From Euwallacea fornicatus (lineage: Eukaryota; Arthropoda; Insecta; Coleoptera; Curculionidae), in the NCBI RefSeq assembly GCF_040115645.1, contig NC_089560.1, forward strand, positions 1,984,001 to 2,048,000: DNA of 64,000 bases, written 5' to 3'. The translations under genes were made by a program, and so were the position numbers. This document shows, piece after piece, positions 23,350 through 35,461 of the stretch; within the stretch, counting starts at the first letter, position 1, and each line of letters opens with the position of its first letter. The notes under the pieces are model-generated. The model saw only the letters and a program-made list of their open reading frames with translations, made no database searches and was not told the origin of the DNA.

Positions 23350-24484
23350 ATGGAACTTATTTTCTTTGCAGTGTTAACGGTCGTTTCTGGTGTGCTGGGA
23401 TACTCGTGGCCCAGTGAAGACCTCACCACGAAACCGAATACTTACCGTAACGACCCTTTGGTGGTCGAAACCACCAGTGGGGCGGTGCGGGGATACTCCA
23501 AGACCGTGCTCGGAAGGGATGTGCATGTGTTCACAGGGATACCCTTTGCAAAGCCGCCAATAGAGCAGCTCAGATTTCGGAGGCCTGTGCCCATAGACTC
23601 CTGGCATGGGGTCTTGGACGCCACCAAGCTGCCGAACTCTTGTTTCCAGGAGCGTTATGAGTACTTTCCTGGCTTTGAGGGAGAGGAAATGTGGAACCCC
23701 AATACCAATATATCAGAAGATTGCCTGTACTTGAATATCTGGGTACCACAGCGACTGCGCATCAGGCACCATGACAACAAGCCTCCAATGGAGCGCCCCA
23801 AGGTGCCAGTGCTTATCTGGATTTATGGTGGAGGTTACATGAGCGGGACGTCGACCTTGGACATCTATGACGCAGACATAATCGCAGCTACCAGTGATGT
23901 CATTGTAGCTTCCATGCAATACCGTGTGGGGTCGTTCGGGTTTTTGTACCTGAACAAGTATTTCCCAAAGGACAGTATGGAAACTCCTGGAAATATGGGG
24001 CTGTGGGACCAAGCCTTGGCGATACGCTGGATCAAGGACAACGTCGCCAGTTTCGGTGGAGATCCTGAGCTCATCACTCTTTTCGGAGAGTCGGCGGGAG
24101 GAGGGTCCGTTAGTATCCTCCTCATGAGTCCAGTGACCAAAGGCCTGGCTAAAAGGGGCATATTGCAATCCGGAACCATGAATACTCCCTGGAGCTACAT
24201 GTCAGGAGAACAAGCTGAGAGTATAGGGAGGGCCTTGGTGCAAGATTGCGGTTGTGGCAACATATCGCACCTTGACACCAACCCTTTTCAAGTCCTGGAT
24301 TGCATGAGAGCTGTAGATGCCAAGACCATCTCTTTGCAACAATGGAACTCGTATTCGGGCATATTAGGCTTCCCATCCATGCCTACCATCGATGGAGCGT
24401 TCCTGCCTAAACATCCAAAGGATTTACTGGCTGACGGCGATTATGAGGATATGGAGATTTTATTGGGGAGCAATCAAGATGAAG
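23350..24484 (+). CDS. Ace: Acetylcholinesterase (Drosophila-type, ace-2), first coding exon, partial
   Basis: Encodes the N-terminal 379 residues of the secreted or GPI-anchored serine hydrolase that breaks down acetylcholine at synapses. Residues 1-17 (hydrophobic, ending SGVLG) look like a signal peptide. Family landmarks are Cys98 and Cys125 (first disulfide), Trp115 of EMWNPN (choline site), the GGG oxyanion turn at 160-162, nucleophile Ser248 in FGESAG, the SGILGFPS acyl-pocket segment (336-343) and catalytic Glu378 in NQDEG. The catalytic His must lie in a later exon. NIS glycosylation sites are at 120 and 304. GTSTLDIYD and VDAKTISLQQWNSYSG place it with Drosophila Ace rather than ace-1, and it lacks the long hydrophilic insert of the fly protein near residues 135-150. 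The exon ends at GAAG|GTAGGT, a phase-1 donor. The open frame beyond it (to 24573) is intron read-through. The ATG at 23350 is the first in frame after a stop and starts the signal peptide. Confidence 0.97.
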
Positions 24485-27205
24485 GTAGGTTTTTTTCGTC
24501 AATTGGATTAAATCGGCCTTCTACATTATTTACCCATCATTGCCAAGGACGCGGATCGTGGGAATGTGGGTAATCGATAGGGAGAAATTGATGTGTAATC
24601 CACGAGGGAGGTTTCTCACTCAACACATTTGCCGTGCCATGTGACAAAACGGGAGGGCATAGCAAAGTGTTCTACTGGCAATTTGCCGCTTTTACGAGTG
24701 GAAATTTCATAATTTTCCTAGGACGAAAGAGCCCTCCAGGCCGTGATATTTCAAATTTGAGTATTTTCCTGGGAAATGTCGTGTAAGCAAGAGTGATTAA
24801 AACGGAATGGAATTCGTATAAATTACATATTATACTAGAGAAAGCGTTAGGTTAAATTTGCTGAATGGTAACATTATTTTGAAAGATTCGCGAGGCAGCA
24901 AATCAAATCCAAATCGGTTGCCATGGTACCCAGAAATCAATAGAGCATGTTGAGAAACGTATTAAATTTTTGTAGAATGTTTTCTCTAAGTTTTAGTGTC
25001 ACAAAATTGTCACGGCATATGAGAAATTTGAGATGTGGAGGTTTTTTTGAGTCAATTTCGTTGATCCAAATCTGCTTTACTCACCATTCGGGAACGTGCC
25101 TTTATTTTTAGAAAATATACTTTTATAACGGTCGATTCACGCATAATTTCTATTGTTTTTCCATACTGAATATTTATATTTAAAGATGTGCGTAATATCG
25201 ACAATATTTGCATATTTACTTGTACAATCGATAATGAGCAAAAATCCGAAATAGCGAAATCAAATTATATGCACAAGAAGGCTTTAAAAATGAATATCTC
25301 TCCTGTTGGATCGCTTAGACATATCTTTTAAGGGGGTCTTTCCAGACATCCGTTCTCACTGAACTCGAGTCATTTATAACGCAATAACTTGAAAAGAAAA
25401 TTGCAGAGTTAAAATGTATCATTGAGCACTCTGTGATAATATAAATTTTTCGGTTATATAATTTAACAATCTGGCGAGGATAAATTCGTGCTATTATCAG
25501 GATGTTTTCCTTGGGAAAAATAGCCAACTCTCGATTTCTACTTTCACCACCATGAGCACCTATGGCTTCGTTGATTGAGATGCAATTAAGCACAACCTTA
25601 GCACACCTCATTACGTAACTTTTCTAACTTGTGTAGTCTCCAACTGTAGTCTCCAAGCTCTTTTCAACTTCCCGATCAACATTAGTGGCCAAACGAAGTC
25701 CCAATTGATAGAGAATATTATAGTTTAAAAAATCCCCTTGTTCAATCACGAGGAATGACCTTTCAACAGGGAACGTTTGTTGTTCTCGATGTTTTTTTCA
25801 ATTTCATTTGAAGATATGAATCCGCCTCGGAGATCGCAGATTGTGCATATTCACCATACCAAAAACCAAAAAATACTTTCCACAATACTACTGGTTCTCA
25901 GCAAAGTCGCATTTCATGCTCTGCATGCTCGATTGAGAAAAGTCTTTTGCCAGGAAGTTTTGTGTATGGGAAAACTTTATATTCCGCAGTTAGGTCAGAA
26001 AGAGGGATTTCCTGTATTTGTCCTCTATTCTTTAAAATACGAAAACAAACACTTTCTAAGTGACCAGTATTAATCAAAGAAACTTGACTAGCGGAAAATT
26101 TGATATGATGATGAGGACGAAAAAGATCATATTTTGCAAACAATTTTCTTGTTTCTAAACGTGTGATAAATTTGATATAGCTCTGAAATCCGAATATCCG
26201 GCATATTTCTTACATGAAAACAAGTACTTTTCACGCGATCCAAGTTCCTCGCAGGAGTTGTATTGGTTAGAAAATTTCATGGTATGGAAAATGGAAAAAA
26301 GAATCATCAGTTTGACATGATTCGAATACAGAATTACTCGATTGCCGCTTCGAGAACTGAGCCCCTGGGCCCTTATTTTCATATACTGTATATATGTGAG
26401 GATTCCCATGAAAGTTTTGTGCTGTTGATTGCTCATAATACGTGTAAGTAACTTTCCATTATCTGCTAACTATCTCCATTCAGACTGGTCTCTAATATTT
26501 AGTTTGTGGCCAAAAATTTAGCTATTGCACTGTGTTCAGTCGTTGTTGAAATTAATACATACGAAATTACTTTTTACTCGTCAGAAGTACAACAATAAAC
26601 AATAATGCAATAACTCCCGTTGAACTCTTACTCGAACCCATGAAAATAAGGGCCATGGGAGGAGTTTATTTATGAGTAAACATTTTAGAATTGCATGGTT
26701 TTGTTTCGTAGTAAATTTAATTCTACATTCGTTACTGAAATGATCCTTTAGTCGTGGATTTTCACCTAATTCGTTTAATTCTCCGTTAATATGTCTCAGA
26801 TTCGACCCTCTTCCTTCCCTTTCTTTCACCCTATTTCTTTTAATGTTACTCCATTTTAGGTGGAAAAAAAACATGCGTCGTCTCATTTAACATACAGTTT
26901 TTTCCTGCTTTACTTATTCGGTTACTTTTCGGTTAGAAGTCTCTTTTATCAGGAGTCTTCGTGTCGACATAGTGGAAAAATCGAATTTAGTATTTACAAG
27001 CCAGAAGCTGGCTCCACCATATGCTGGAGTCGCGAGTCTCGAATGATGAACCTACGGCATTTGACAAATTACAATACGAATAGTTTGGAAAATGGTTCGT
27101 AAAATAGTGATTATTCGATTATTCAAAATTCGTCGAATTCCGCATATGTAGATTCAGATTTAAATTCGAAATATTTGGTTATTTTCCAGGCGAGAACCCC
27201 AGAGA
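24485..27205 (+). other. Start of Ace intron; no further exon recognised
   Basis: Begins with the GTAGGT donor. Continuations expected in insect Ace (a YFLLYDF-like start, a TSLWGEWMG-like motif, an FGHPL-like motif) were looked for here and downstream on the plus strand and not found. The ORFs at 25315-26886 are short, overlap one another on both strands and have no domain. Confidence 0.5.
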
Positions 27206-28400
27206 TTTCTTCCAGCAGTATCTTATTCGATAGAAATTCTCAGGCTCTATTTGGTGATGAAACGGTTCTTTAGTCGAAAGCTCTGATGTTTTGGCCGATT
27301 TTCAGATTATCAGTCTGACCATTAGTTCACCTGCTCAGCTTTAACGAGAAAATACCGCCCACTTTCGGCATGAGAGCTTTTTCCAGCCAATTTTGTTTGA
27401 TAGAACACTTCATGCATGCATGTTATGGCGAAAAAACTTTTGATTCAAGACGTTTTGTTTCTGCAATTTCAGGATAACCTTCAATTTATAGGTATTCCGG
27501 TGCTTTTGATTGAGTTTCTAGGCAAAAACAACTACATTTTAACTTTAAAATAATGGACTTTCTTCAGCGACATCCGATTTAATAGAAAATATCGTGCTCT
27601 ATTTGGTTTGAGAAATACTTACTTCTAGGAATTTATGTTATTTGAAACTTTTTAAAAGCTTGATCTTCTTGACGTCTACAGACTCGGATTTGGCTCCTTC
27701 TGGCTAGTTTTCAGGTAAAAGATATTCGTGATCCATTTTCTTCTGCTTGGTAGAAAACGGCATCTTCTAATTCCCTAATGATAAAAAACTATTTTGTGAA
27801 GACTGTCAAATATTTTGGAGAAACCTCATCTTCCCTTTGCAGGCCTTAGATTCCCCCCGATCTATTCCCATTCGAGAATACAGCCGTTCGACATAAACAA
27901 TATTTTCGTCAACGTGGTGGTACTAGAAAATTTAATGCTCTGATTACATAATGACGAAAAAACTCTTTTGCCAAAACGTTCCGCGTTTAAGACTTAAATA
28001 AGTTCATAGTGCGATTATAAGCCATAGATTCTCTTCACCTGTAGCTAAACAATAAGGGAGCCATTTGACATATCCGGATATGTTCCTCAATGGAGTCTCT
28101 TCTGATAATGAACCTCGTGTTCTGGTCAACGGATGAGCACTTTCATCAGAAGTTTACGCGTTTCAGAAATTTAATAAAAAATTTATTCCTTTCTACGATT
28201 GAGCAAGCGGGGGTTTCCTGTGATTTTCAATCAAAAACATTTTCGTCCTTTCATGTGTTATAGATACCATTAGGAAATCGTCATATCTCTTCTTTCTAGA
28301 TAAGCGTTAGGTGGAGGAATCTAATTTAGCAGCCATTCCGATCACGTGCATTAGTGTGATATGCTTGTTATCTTAACAACAGCAATTTGCAAGTTACTTC
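27206..28400. repeat. Degenerate tandem array, about 172-bp period, six to seven units
   Basis: Units begin near 27206, 27377, 27558, 27736, 27902, 28081 and 28240, giving spacings of 171, 181, 178, 166, 179 and 159. Each begins with a TTT(T/C)NTTC(C/A)-like block followed within 15-25 bases by (G/A)ATAGAAA or TAGAAAA. Several then have TGCTCTATTTGG or TGCTCTGATT and an AAAAAACT block. Divergence is high, so the array is old. No unit encodes a conserved frame. Confidence 0.55.
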
Positions 28401-29883
28401 AATGGGACGCAGAATATTCAATGATGGTGCACACGATGTTTTCAAGTAATGCGCAAAAGTACCTGTTAGGAGATGGTTCTTAATCAGATCAAAATAGTTT
28501 GCTCATGGAATTTTTGGCGTTAACGCAATAGAGGGTGCAATGGAGTGAAGAAAGTGATAACATTAAAAATTGGAAATTTGCGAGAAAAGCTCTCGGAAGG
28601 TAGAAGAAGAAGTAAGTCGAAGATTGTGCATTTTTCAATTAATCGGAGTGCGGAGTGGAATATGCGAAAGCTTTTCTCCATCTCCATAGAAAATGCGAGA
28701 GCAAACTTGAAACCGAGAGATTAGTGTGACCATTATTTTGAGGAGGAAACCTTGGATAATTTTAAGTCAATGTTCGTCAAAGAACATAAACACCAATAAG
28801 CCATCAAAAAGGAAATTGGAACTTTCCTTCCTATTAAACTGTATCTACCCAATCTAACCATCAAATTGAATTCGTGAGTAGTCCTGATATGTGTGTTGGA
28901 ACGAATTTAAATATTATCCGGTCCGTCACGCGATGTAATAAGCGCTTCCTTAATCTTCCCCATTGGATAAGTCCACTTCCATTGTTTACCAAACGAAATA
29001 AAATAACATAAATCATTGGTAACAACTCGAATCGAACCTTTAACAACACTTGTTAACCATAAGAAAAAAGGCGTTAAACGTTTCGTAACTCAACTCTTAT
29101 AAAGAGGAAGATGAGCAGAATCTTAAAAAGTGCAGTGCTAGATGAATTATGCAGGTCACGTTGTTCCTAATTATTACTAACTGAAACCTGCATTGTCCCT
29201 AGATAAGAGCATTAATTAGTCGTAAGTGTTTCTTTCATAATTAATTTTAATAAAAATTAATATTCATTCGAGTTGGAGAGTCGAGAGAGCCCCGGACATG
29301 GGGCAAATCAAAGTGAAGGGATGTATTTTAATGCTAATTTTAATTAATACTAGAAAAGCACTTTGAAAACTTCATTAAAACCGCATTAAACATTTTTTAG
29401 AGTTTCGTTAAAATGACATCATCTTCAAGTCAAGTGAAACGAAACCTAATTAAAACCGGTCTTCTTGATGTGCATTAATAAACCCACAACGTGGCAATTA
29501 CGAAATTTAAATCAGCGGCACACGAAGCCCATCTTTCATTTCATTTTCGTGAAAATTAGTACGTTTTTACCCTGGTGACTTATTATTCAAATATATGCAA
29601 TACAACACGTGTAATAAACTAGTTAAATTAAGTTTTGCTGTGCAACATCCGCCTTCGAGTATTTCACATCAAATCAGAAGCCGCCCACGAGTCACGCGAA
29701 GCGGCAGTATTTAGCTTTTTGCGGATTGTTTTTATTACCGGGGATTAATAGAGTTGGGATTTATGCCCTTGGGGCTGAAGGGGTTTGTTTTTGGGGTCAA
29801 GGGATGGCAAAAAGCTGTCCCATTTTCGAGCGCTTAAATGAGTTGAAATGGTGCAGGCAAAGATTATTTTAAGCCTGTAGATC

Positions 29884-29887
<4 letters not shown>
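28401..29887. other. No gene recognised
   Basis: No coding-like ORF. The patch at 29640-29760 is GC-richer and repeat-free but has no recognisable product. Confidence 0.3.

Positions 29888-29934
<47 letters not shown>
29888..29934. repeat. (TA)n microsatellite with T run
   Basis: About 17 TA dinucleotides followed by a run of T. It lies close to the left edge of the mariner remnant. Confidence 0.95.
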
Positions 29935-29935
<1 letters not shown>

Positions 29936-29989
29936 ATTATTAGTTGTACAATTGTGATTCCGCCATTTTTCTTTCGAACTTCGAGGCCT

Positions 29990-30924
29990 TATTGCGAAAG
30001 ACGAGGTATACTTTTAGGGTTCACAGTGTGATCCATCGCTGGGCACTACTTTCTCCCATCGTTCCGCGTTGACAAAATTGGTCATCTTTTGAAGCGATTA
30101 AATTTTTTATTTTTTTTATAAGACTGGAGGTTCCGGTAAGCCACGCCGTGTGCCATTGATCGAAACAAGTGACAGTCAGAGGAAGCAATGTCTGGAGAAT
30201 ACGGGGGACGAGGTGCGACTTCCCATTTCAACGTTTCAAAGTGCGTCTTTGAACTATTGTCTTACTACTTTCTCAACACGAGGAAATCACTTTATCGTGT
30301 ATTTTGCCATGTATGGCGACGGTTTGTGTTCCAAGGCTCGGCTCAAACGCATCAATTGCGTCAGACAACAATTCATGATACTCTACGTCGAGCCGGTCCC
30401 AACAGGACAGAGCATCATCTTGGACCCGTGAACATTCAGCTTGACCGTCGATGTGGAAGCATGACCGGGAAATCCTCATGATTTACTGCTCCTGGGGGTT
30501 ATCTTAATGAATCCTTTTTTGTCCCCAGTCACGATGCGATAGAGAAACCCCTTTCCTCTTTGCCTTTCGAACAACTGCTCACAAGCAAACAAACGCCATT
30601 CTCCAATTCGTACGGCGCTCAATTTCCTTGCTTCCGAATCATTTCCATATCTTTGAGGCGCTTTGAAATTGCTTGTTGAGTCTCTCCAAATGATCGAGCC
30701 AATTCGTCTTAACATTCATACGAGTCTTCATTAAATTACGCTTCCAATTCCGTATCTTCGAAGACCTTCCCTCTTCCACCGCTATGCTGGTCTTCGACGT
30801 GAAAATCACGTTTCTTAGAGTGTTGAATCCACTCACGACACGTTCTCTTACTAATAATGATCTCGCCATAAGTATTCGAAAGCATTCGATTTCAACATTT
30901 GATTTCAGCCGGAGATTTCTTCAT
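29990..30924 (-). pseudogene. Mariner (DD34D) transposase remnant
   Basis: The minus strand starts ATG at 30924 (MKKSPAE) and reads through recognisable mariner blocks in changing frames: KRTCREWIQHSKKRDFHVED, FEDTELEA, ELARSFGETQQAISKRLKDM (helix-turn-helix), APYELE, FACEQLFERQRGKGF, then YRIVTGDKKGF, where the usual first-Asp block GDEKW has become GDKKG. Downstream come LNVHGSKMMLC, ELLSDAIDAFEP-type remains, THFETLKWEVAPRPPYSPD and IASSDCHLFRSMAHG, which keeps the third catalytic Asp. The second-Asp (HDNA) block is lost. Several stops and frameshifts make it inactive. The sequence resembles the mellifera or irritans mariner groups, but no clean terminal repeats were identified. Confidence 0.85.
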
Positions 30925-32164
30925 GTTGGAGCAGAAAATTAAAACATCCCGCAAATGACAAAAATTAAGCTTGTAAACTGACGTTGTTAATGGAGATTTA
31001 CTTTGCGATGCAAACACAAATCAATTAATGTTTCTGCGAGGTTATGTCGGGGGAAGCCCAAGTTTATTGCACGACATCTATGATCGATTTATTCCGACCA
31101 CTACTTACTACTAAAACCTTCTATAGTATATAACATATAATATAACTTGTCCAGCCATTAAATTTCATAACATTAGGACTATTGCTATCTAAGAGAGCTA
31201 CTACTAGAATCTTATAAGTACTTTTGATGCCTGCCGGTATTTTTTGAAGAAAGCAACTTTCTTGGTTGAACATCTTCATATTGGTTATATAATGTAAACA
31301 AATTCAATAGATAAAATTGAAGATTTAAATTCATAAATTTCAATCGATTTCGATAGTAACGAGCAGATCGTCTCCATGGCAATAATCTCGTAGTTTTATT
31401 GTTTTATAATGTGGAATTATAAAATGCCTAATATAACAGCATGTTTTATATGCGGTTTATTGGCATGTTACTGGGATGTTAAAGAAATCACAAAAAAGAC
31501 AAACATTTGAAGGTATTTAAGGTGAGCCCTCAGTTTGCTGAATTTGCTACCGGAAAACGACTATTGTTCCTGGTCTAAATAGGTATAGTCATTATTTATG
31601 AAGGTGGTTTAGGTGCTTTGCTGCTGTGACAGGACTGTTCAGTAAAAATGCAGGATCTAACCGAAGAGAAAAATTCACGTTTCCTTTAGTCTGCCTTAGT
31701 ATCGAGGAACAGACAAATTTATAATATGGTTTCAATGGATTTTTATTAAAAGTTTCTGATACAACGCAATAGATAATGTGAGATGAGAAACACTACTCGA
31801 AGTACCTTAATAAATAATGAACTGCTAAGTTTAGTTATAACTCATTTGAAAAAAAACTTAAAGTCTTATGGCTCAGGCTAAAAAAACACTCTGTGTTTTT
31901 ATCATAGAAAAGTAACTTAGCTAAACGTCCGAATACGTCCTTGATAACTCGATTTTCTCTAGTTCTTCCTCACGCATTCACTTGAAGTAGCGACAGCAGC
32001 AACTTAATTTACTTTAGAGTGCTATCAGATGATAAGGAAGAGTTAAAATAAAGGAAGGAATTGTGAATACATTATAGTTTGAAATTTCTTTTCGGTTCCT
32101 ATCAGTATGTCTTTGATTTGACTAGACGAAGGTGTCCTAGCTGATGGAACTTTCTTTGAAAATA
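30925..32164. other. No gene recognised
   Basis: AT-rich sequence between the mariner remnant and the nested foldback. No coding-like frame was seen. Confidence 0.35.
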
Positions 32165-32275
32165 TACAGGGTGTCTTTAGTCGACTGTCCATTAGAAGCA
32201 TTTAGAGAAGCGCGAAAACTAGAAAATTGCAATTTAATATGCAGCCATTTGCGCCCAGGAACTATTGATTGAAAA

Positions 32276-32860
32276 TACACTGCACCACAAAATTAACACA
32301 TAATTTTTTAAACTGAACAATTTGCTTTTGAAAATATTTATAAAGTGCGCTTGTGATTTAAAAAATTTTTACTTTATGGCTTTTATAACTTTTCCATAAT
32401 TTTTTTACATGTTTATTTACAAAATAGCAACAATTGATCAAAAAATATTCAAAATTGTTACACCCAGTTTCATAAGAAATGCATCGCGCAGTAATAGTAA
32501 TTAAGTCTTGAAATTTTGGCAAAATAATGCTTCATAGTGGAGTATCAAATGATCAGAGTTTCGCGAAAGAAGAAAGAACGCCAATGGTTTTTTTGTCATC
32601 GACCTTCTAAATTTTTTATTTAATTACAAAGAAAAATCAAATAATATTTAGATGGAAATATACAGTTAAGGATAAAAAATTAAATGATTTTTTGGCGCGC
32701 CGTGTATTCACTTAACTATGCCCCTTATGGTTTCGTTAAGTCGGATTTATTGAATATTCCGGTTACTCTTCGTTAGGAAACGTAAAATATTTTCGCTAAA
32801 ATAATAAAAACGAACATGCGTAACAATTAAAAATAGGCGTTGATTTTGTGGTGCAGTGTA
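32276..32860. mobile_element. Tc1-like MITE inserted in the left arm of the foldback
   Basis: The ends TACACTGCACCACAAAAT are inverted and nearly perfect over about 22 bp (32276 onward and back from 32860). Removing the element rejoins the two left-arm pieces so that they match the right arm in order, which confirms that it inserted later at a TA. Size 585 bp, non-coding. Confidence 0.85.
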
Positions 32861-33148
32861 TTTTGAAAATGGCGGAACAGCCAGAAGTATTAGAAATTAA
32901 TAACAACTTTGTTATATTAAATGGAAAGGCTATGTGTATTATTTATTTATTTTATGATTTTATGTTGAATTCCAGGTAAACGCTGCTAACCTAAAATGTC
33001 AACTTTCGAAGATAAAAATTGTTTTATATCAAAATTGACTAAAATCTTTTTGAAAAAAAGTTGCTTTAGTGAAACTAACAAAGGTTTTGCCAGTAGAAAA
33101 TCAAACCATTACTCTTCGCTCTTTTCCATTTGAAATGTAATAATTATA

Positions 33149-33651
33149 TACAGGGTAGTCGCCGATATAAATCGAACTAGGTCAACACAAAAATGTGAAA
33201 AAGTTCTTTTCTTCAAATGGGACACCCCATATTTTATTACATGGGTTAAAAGATAATTTCATTTTGCATTCAATTATGTGATATATTACTATTCTTACAT
33301 ACACATTGTTGTGGGCTGTTTGAATTCGAAATTTGACAATTAAACAAACATGTAATCAAAACATAGTTAGTTGCTTGGTGCTGTAATATCTTTCTCTACA
33401 TATCAACCAACTATTTTATCAGTGGTTGAAAATGTCCACGATATATTTCCAAATATTTTTCTGTTTGTAACTGTAGCTGGATAAAATTCAAACTCAAAAA
33501 AAATTTTTTATAAGATGTAGAAATAACATAACGTTGATATGGTTGTTTACCCATGTATTGTAATAAATATGCAGTGTCCCATTTGGAAAAAATGACTTTT
33601 TAGCATTTTTTTAAAATTTTTAGTTGAATGTATTTGGCAGACCACCCTGTA
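33149..33651. mobile_element. MITE with TACAGGGT(A/G)GTC ends at the centre of the foldback
   Basis: The left TACAGGGTAGTCGCC and right TACAGGGTGGTCTGCC termini (minus-strand reading) are inverted, as are the internal AAATGGGACAC and ATTACA(A/T)(A/G)(C/T)ATGGGT blocks. It lies between the two arms of the larger foldback. Non-coding, 503 bp. Confidence 0.8.
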
Positions 33652-34039
33652 GATAATTATCAAAATTAGAAATGAGAACAATAAAGTGTAATGTTTTGAC
33701 TTTCTGCCGCCAAAAATTTGTAGTCTTTACGTTGTTAGTTCCGCTCTAACAATTTTTTTTACACAGAAGATTTTGCCAATTTCGGCATTAAACAATTTTT
33801 ATCACTGAAAGTTGACATTTTTGGTTAACGGCATGTTACAAAAAGTTAATCTGAAATTCAATATGGAATAATAAAAATATAAAAAACATAGTCATGCCAT
33901 TTAAAATAACAAAATTATTAGCAATTTCCGGTACTTCCCGAAAAGTAGCAATTTTGAAAATACTTTCAATTGATAGATCTTCGGTTCAAATGGCTACATA
34001 CAAAATTGTTATTTTTTTAGTTTTCACGGTTCTCGAAAT

Positions 34040-34560
34040 GCAGTAAAACTCACATAACGAACACGCGTTGTATCGAACACTCGGTTATAGCACACCCTAT
34101 TCTTTATTATCTGGAGTTTTGAGCTCGGTTATAACGAATCGTCAGGAGTTTCTGTTGATAATATAAGCGAATGGGCCAAAAACTAGCACATTTCTGATTT
34201 TGAGAAAATTAACTAAAATGAATATGACGTGATTGATGAACCCGTAATAGTTGCTAAATTTCCTAATGATATTGACACTGTTCAAATAAGTGCTTATGAT
34301 CAATATGAAAACGGTTCGAGTAATGAGTAGGAAGTTGACAAGGATGATGAAGTGCTTATCTCTAGAGCTCAAGAGGCCCTTTCTGCTTTGAAGATCGTAG
34401 CTTATTATTTACTGATGACTTATCCAAAAAATGAAAACTTTTTAAACGCGACAAATGTTTTGATATTGAAAAATATTGAAAAACTGCAAGGTGCACAGTG
34501 AAATTACGGACTTCGGGTCTGTCTGAACTTCGAATGTATTCAAGGTTTTTCTTGTTTTTG
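34040..34560 (+). mobile_element. Pogo/Tigger-like remnant: terminus joined to the transposase C-terminus
   Basis: CAGTAAAACTCACATAACGA at 34040 followed by TTATAGCAC and GGTTATAACGAA resembles pogo/Tigger ends (CAGT(A/G)AAAC..., GTTATAACGAA). In the plus strand, 34158 to about 34500 encodes ISEWAKN, DEPVIVAKF, then an acidic run and ISRAQEALSALKIVAYYL, typical of the acidic C-terminus of Tigger transposases. Three stops interrupt it. The catalytic core is absent, so this is an internal-deletion remnant. Its right end appears to be cut off by the element starting at 34592. Confidence 0.6.
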
Positions 34561-34591
34561 TTCCTCATTTAATATATATTATATGCATATG

Positions 34592-35461
34592 TACAGGGTG
34601 TCCCCACTTAAAGCTATGATCGAAGATTATTCAATAAAGGTACGTTGTATGAAAAAAAGTTTCAAATAAAAGTCGTCCGGTGAAGAGGGGGACATGTCAT
34701 GAAGATAGTGACTTTTAACTGAAACGTCATTTTAAGTTTGTTTCAAGGACAACTTTTTTTTCAAATGACATCCCCATATTTTTTTGCAGATTCTTGCAGA
34801 CCATCAAAAAATTAATGTTTTATTATAAATGCAAATTTCTTCTCCAACGTTTTGTTTTCGGACGAATCCACATTCACTGTACCATGGTGCAGTAAATCGC
34901 CATAATCTGCATCTTTGGAGTGCTGTAAACCCATACTGGCTAAGAGAAGTTGAACATCAAAGATCATGGTCAGTGAATGTATTGTGCGGCATTATTGGGG
35001 AATATTTAATTGGACTTTTCTTCATCAAAGGAAACTTGTATGAAGAAATGTACTGCAATTTCTTGCGTAATAATCTTCCGGAATTGTTAGAAAATGATCC
35101 AGTTGCTATTAGACGAGTGATGTGATACCAGCATGACGGCTGTCCAGCTCACGTTTCTAGAATATTTCGTGAGGTTCTGGTTGAAATGTATTCGGACCGA
35201 AGGATAGGACTGGGCGGGCCAGTGAACTGGCCTCCTAGGTCGCCTGATCTGACTTCACCAGATTTTTTCCTCAGGGGTTTTCAAAAGGACAAAGTTTACG
35301 CTGAAGCACCAACAACTGTAGATGATATGAAAAGGAGAATTGAAACTGCGCGTCAATTGATATACGGGGTGATGTTACGCAAAGTAAATAATTCTTTTTG
35401 AACAAGAGTTGAGACGTGTTTGGAGCAGGAAGGATGTTCTTTCGAACATTTGCTTCCATAA
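34592..35461 (+). mobile_element. 5'-deleted DD41D transposon with TACAGGGTGTCCCC terminus
   Basis: An intact left terminus, TACAGGGTGTCCCCACTT, with about 240 bp of terminal sequence runs directly into the middle of a plus-strand transposase, so the N-terminal coding half is deleted. No right terminal repeat was found after 35461. This locus ties the TACAGGGTG terminus to a DD41D transposase. Confidence 0.7.
34838..35461 (+). pseudogene. DD41D-type transposase, catalytic half, three lesions
   Basis: Starts within NFFSNVLFSDESTFT (first catalytic Asp). After a frameshift near 34880 the frame that contains VNRHNLHLWSAVNPYW, SWSVNVLCGIIGEYLIGLFF and LYEEMYCNFLRNNLPELL runs to a TGA (35123-35125), and the same frame continues YQHDGCPAHVSRIF (second Asp), GPVNWPPRSPDLTSPDFFL (third Asp) and KRRIETARQLIYG. 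A second TGA (35399-35401) precedes TRVETCLEQ and FEHLLP, with the natural stop TAA at 35459-35461. Exactly 41 residues separate the second and third Asp. All three catalytic Asp codons survive, so this copy is younger than the others, but it cannot make a working enzyme. Confidence 0.85.

Larger units (their letters stand above)
32165..34047. mobile_element. Foldback element with TACAGGGTGTC terminus, carrying two nested insertions
   Basis: The left arm is 32165-32275 plus 32861-33148, and the right arm is 33652-34047. The arms are inverted copies sharing TGCAGCCATTTG or its variant, ATTTTGAAAAT, AATTTTGTTAT-like and TTGAATTYCAG blocks, AATGTCAACTTTC and GATAAAAATTGTTT. The left arm is split by the MITE at 32276-32860. 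The centre carries the MITE at 33149-33651. The right end is cut short where a pogo-like terminus begins near 34040, so its own right terminus is missing. No coding capacity was recognised. Confidence 0.75.

Noticed and set aside
23374..24376. Minus-strand ORFs of 60-150 codons overlapping the Ace exon
   Set aside because: They are antisense shadows of a GC-rich coding exon and show no domain.
24485..24573. Extension of the Ace reading frame beyond NQDEG to a stop at 24573
   Set aside because: The residues after the GTAGGT donor do not resemble the conserved insect Ace continuation, so this is intron read-through.
27206..28400. CRISPR-like array
   Set aside because: Unit length, high divergence, no identical short repeats and the eukaryotic context all argue against it. 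It is a decayed tandem repeat.
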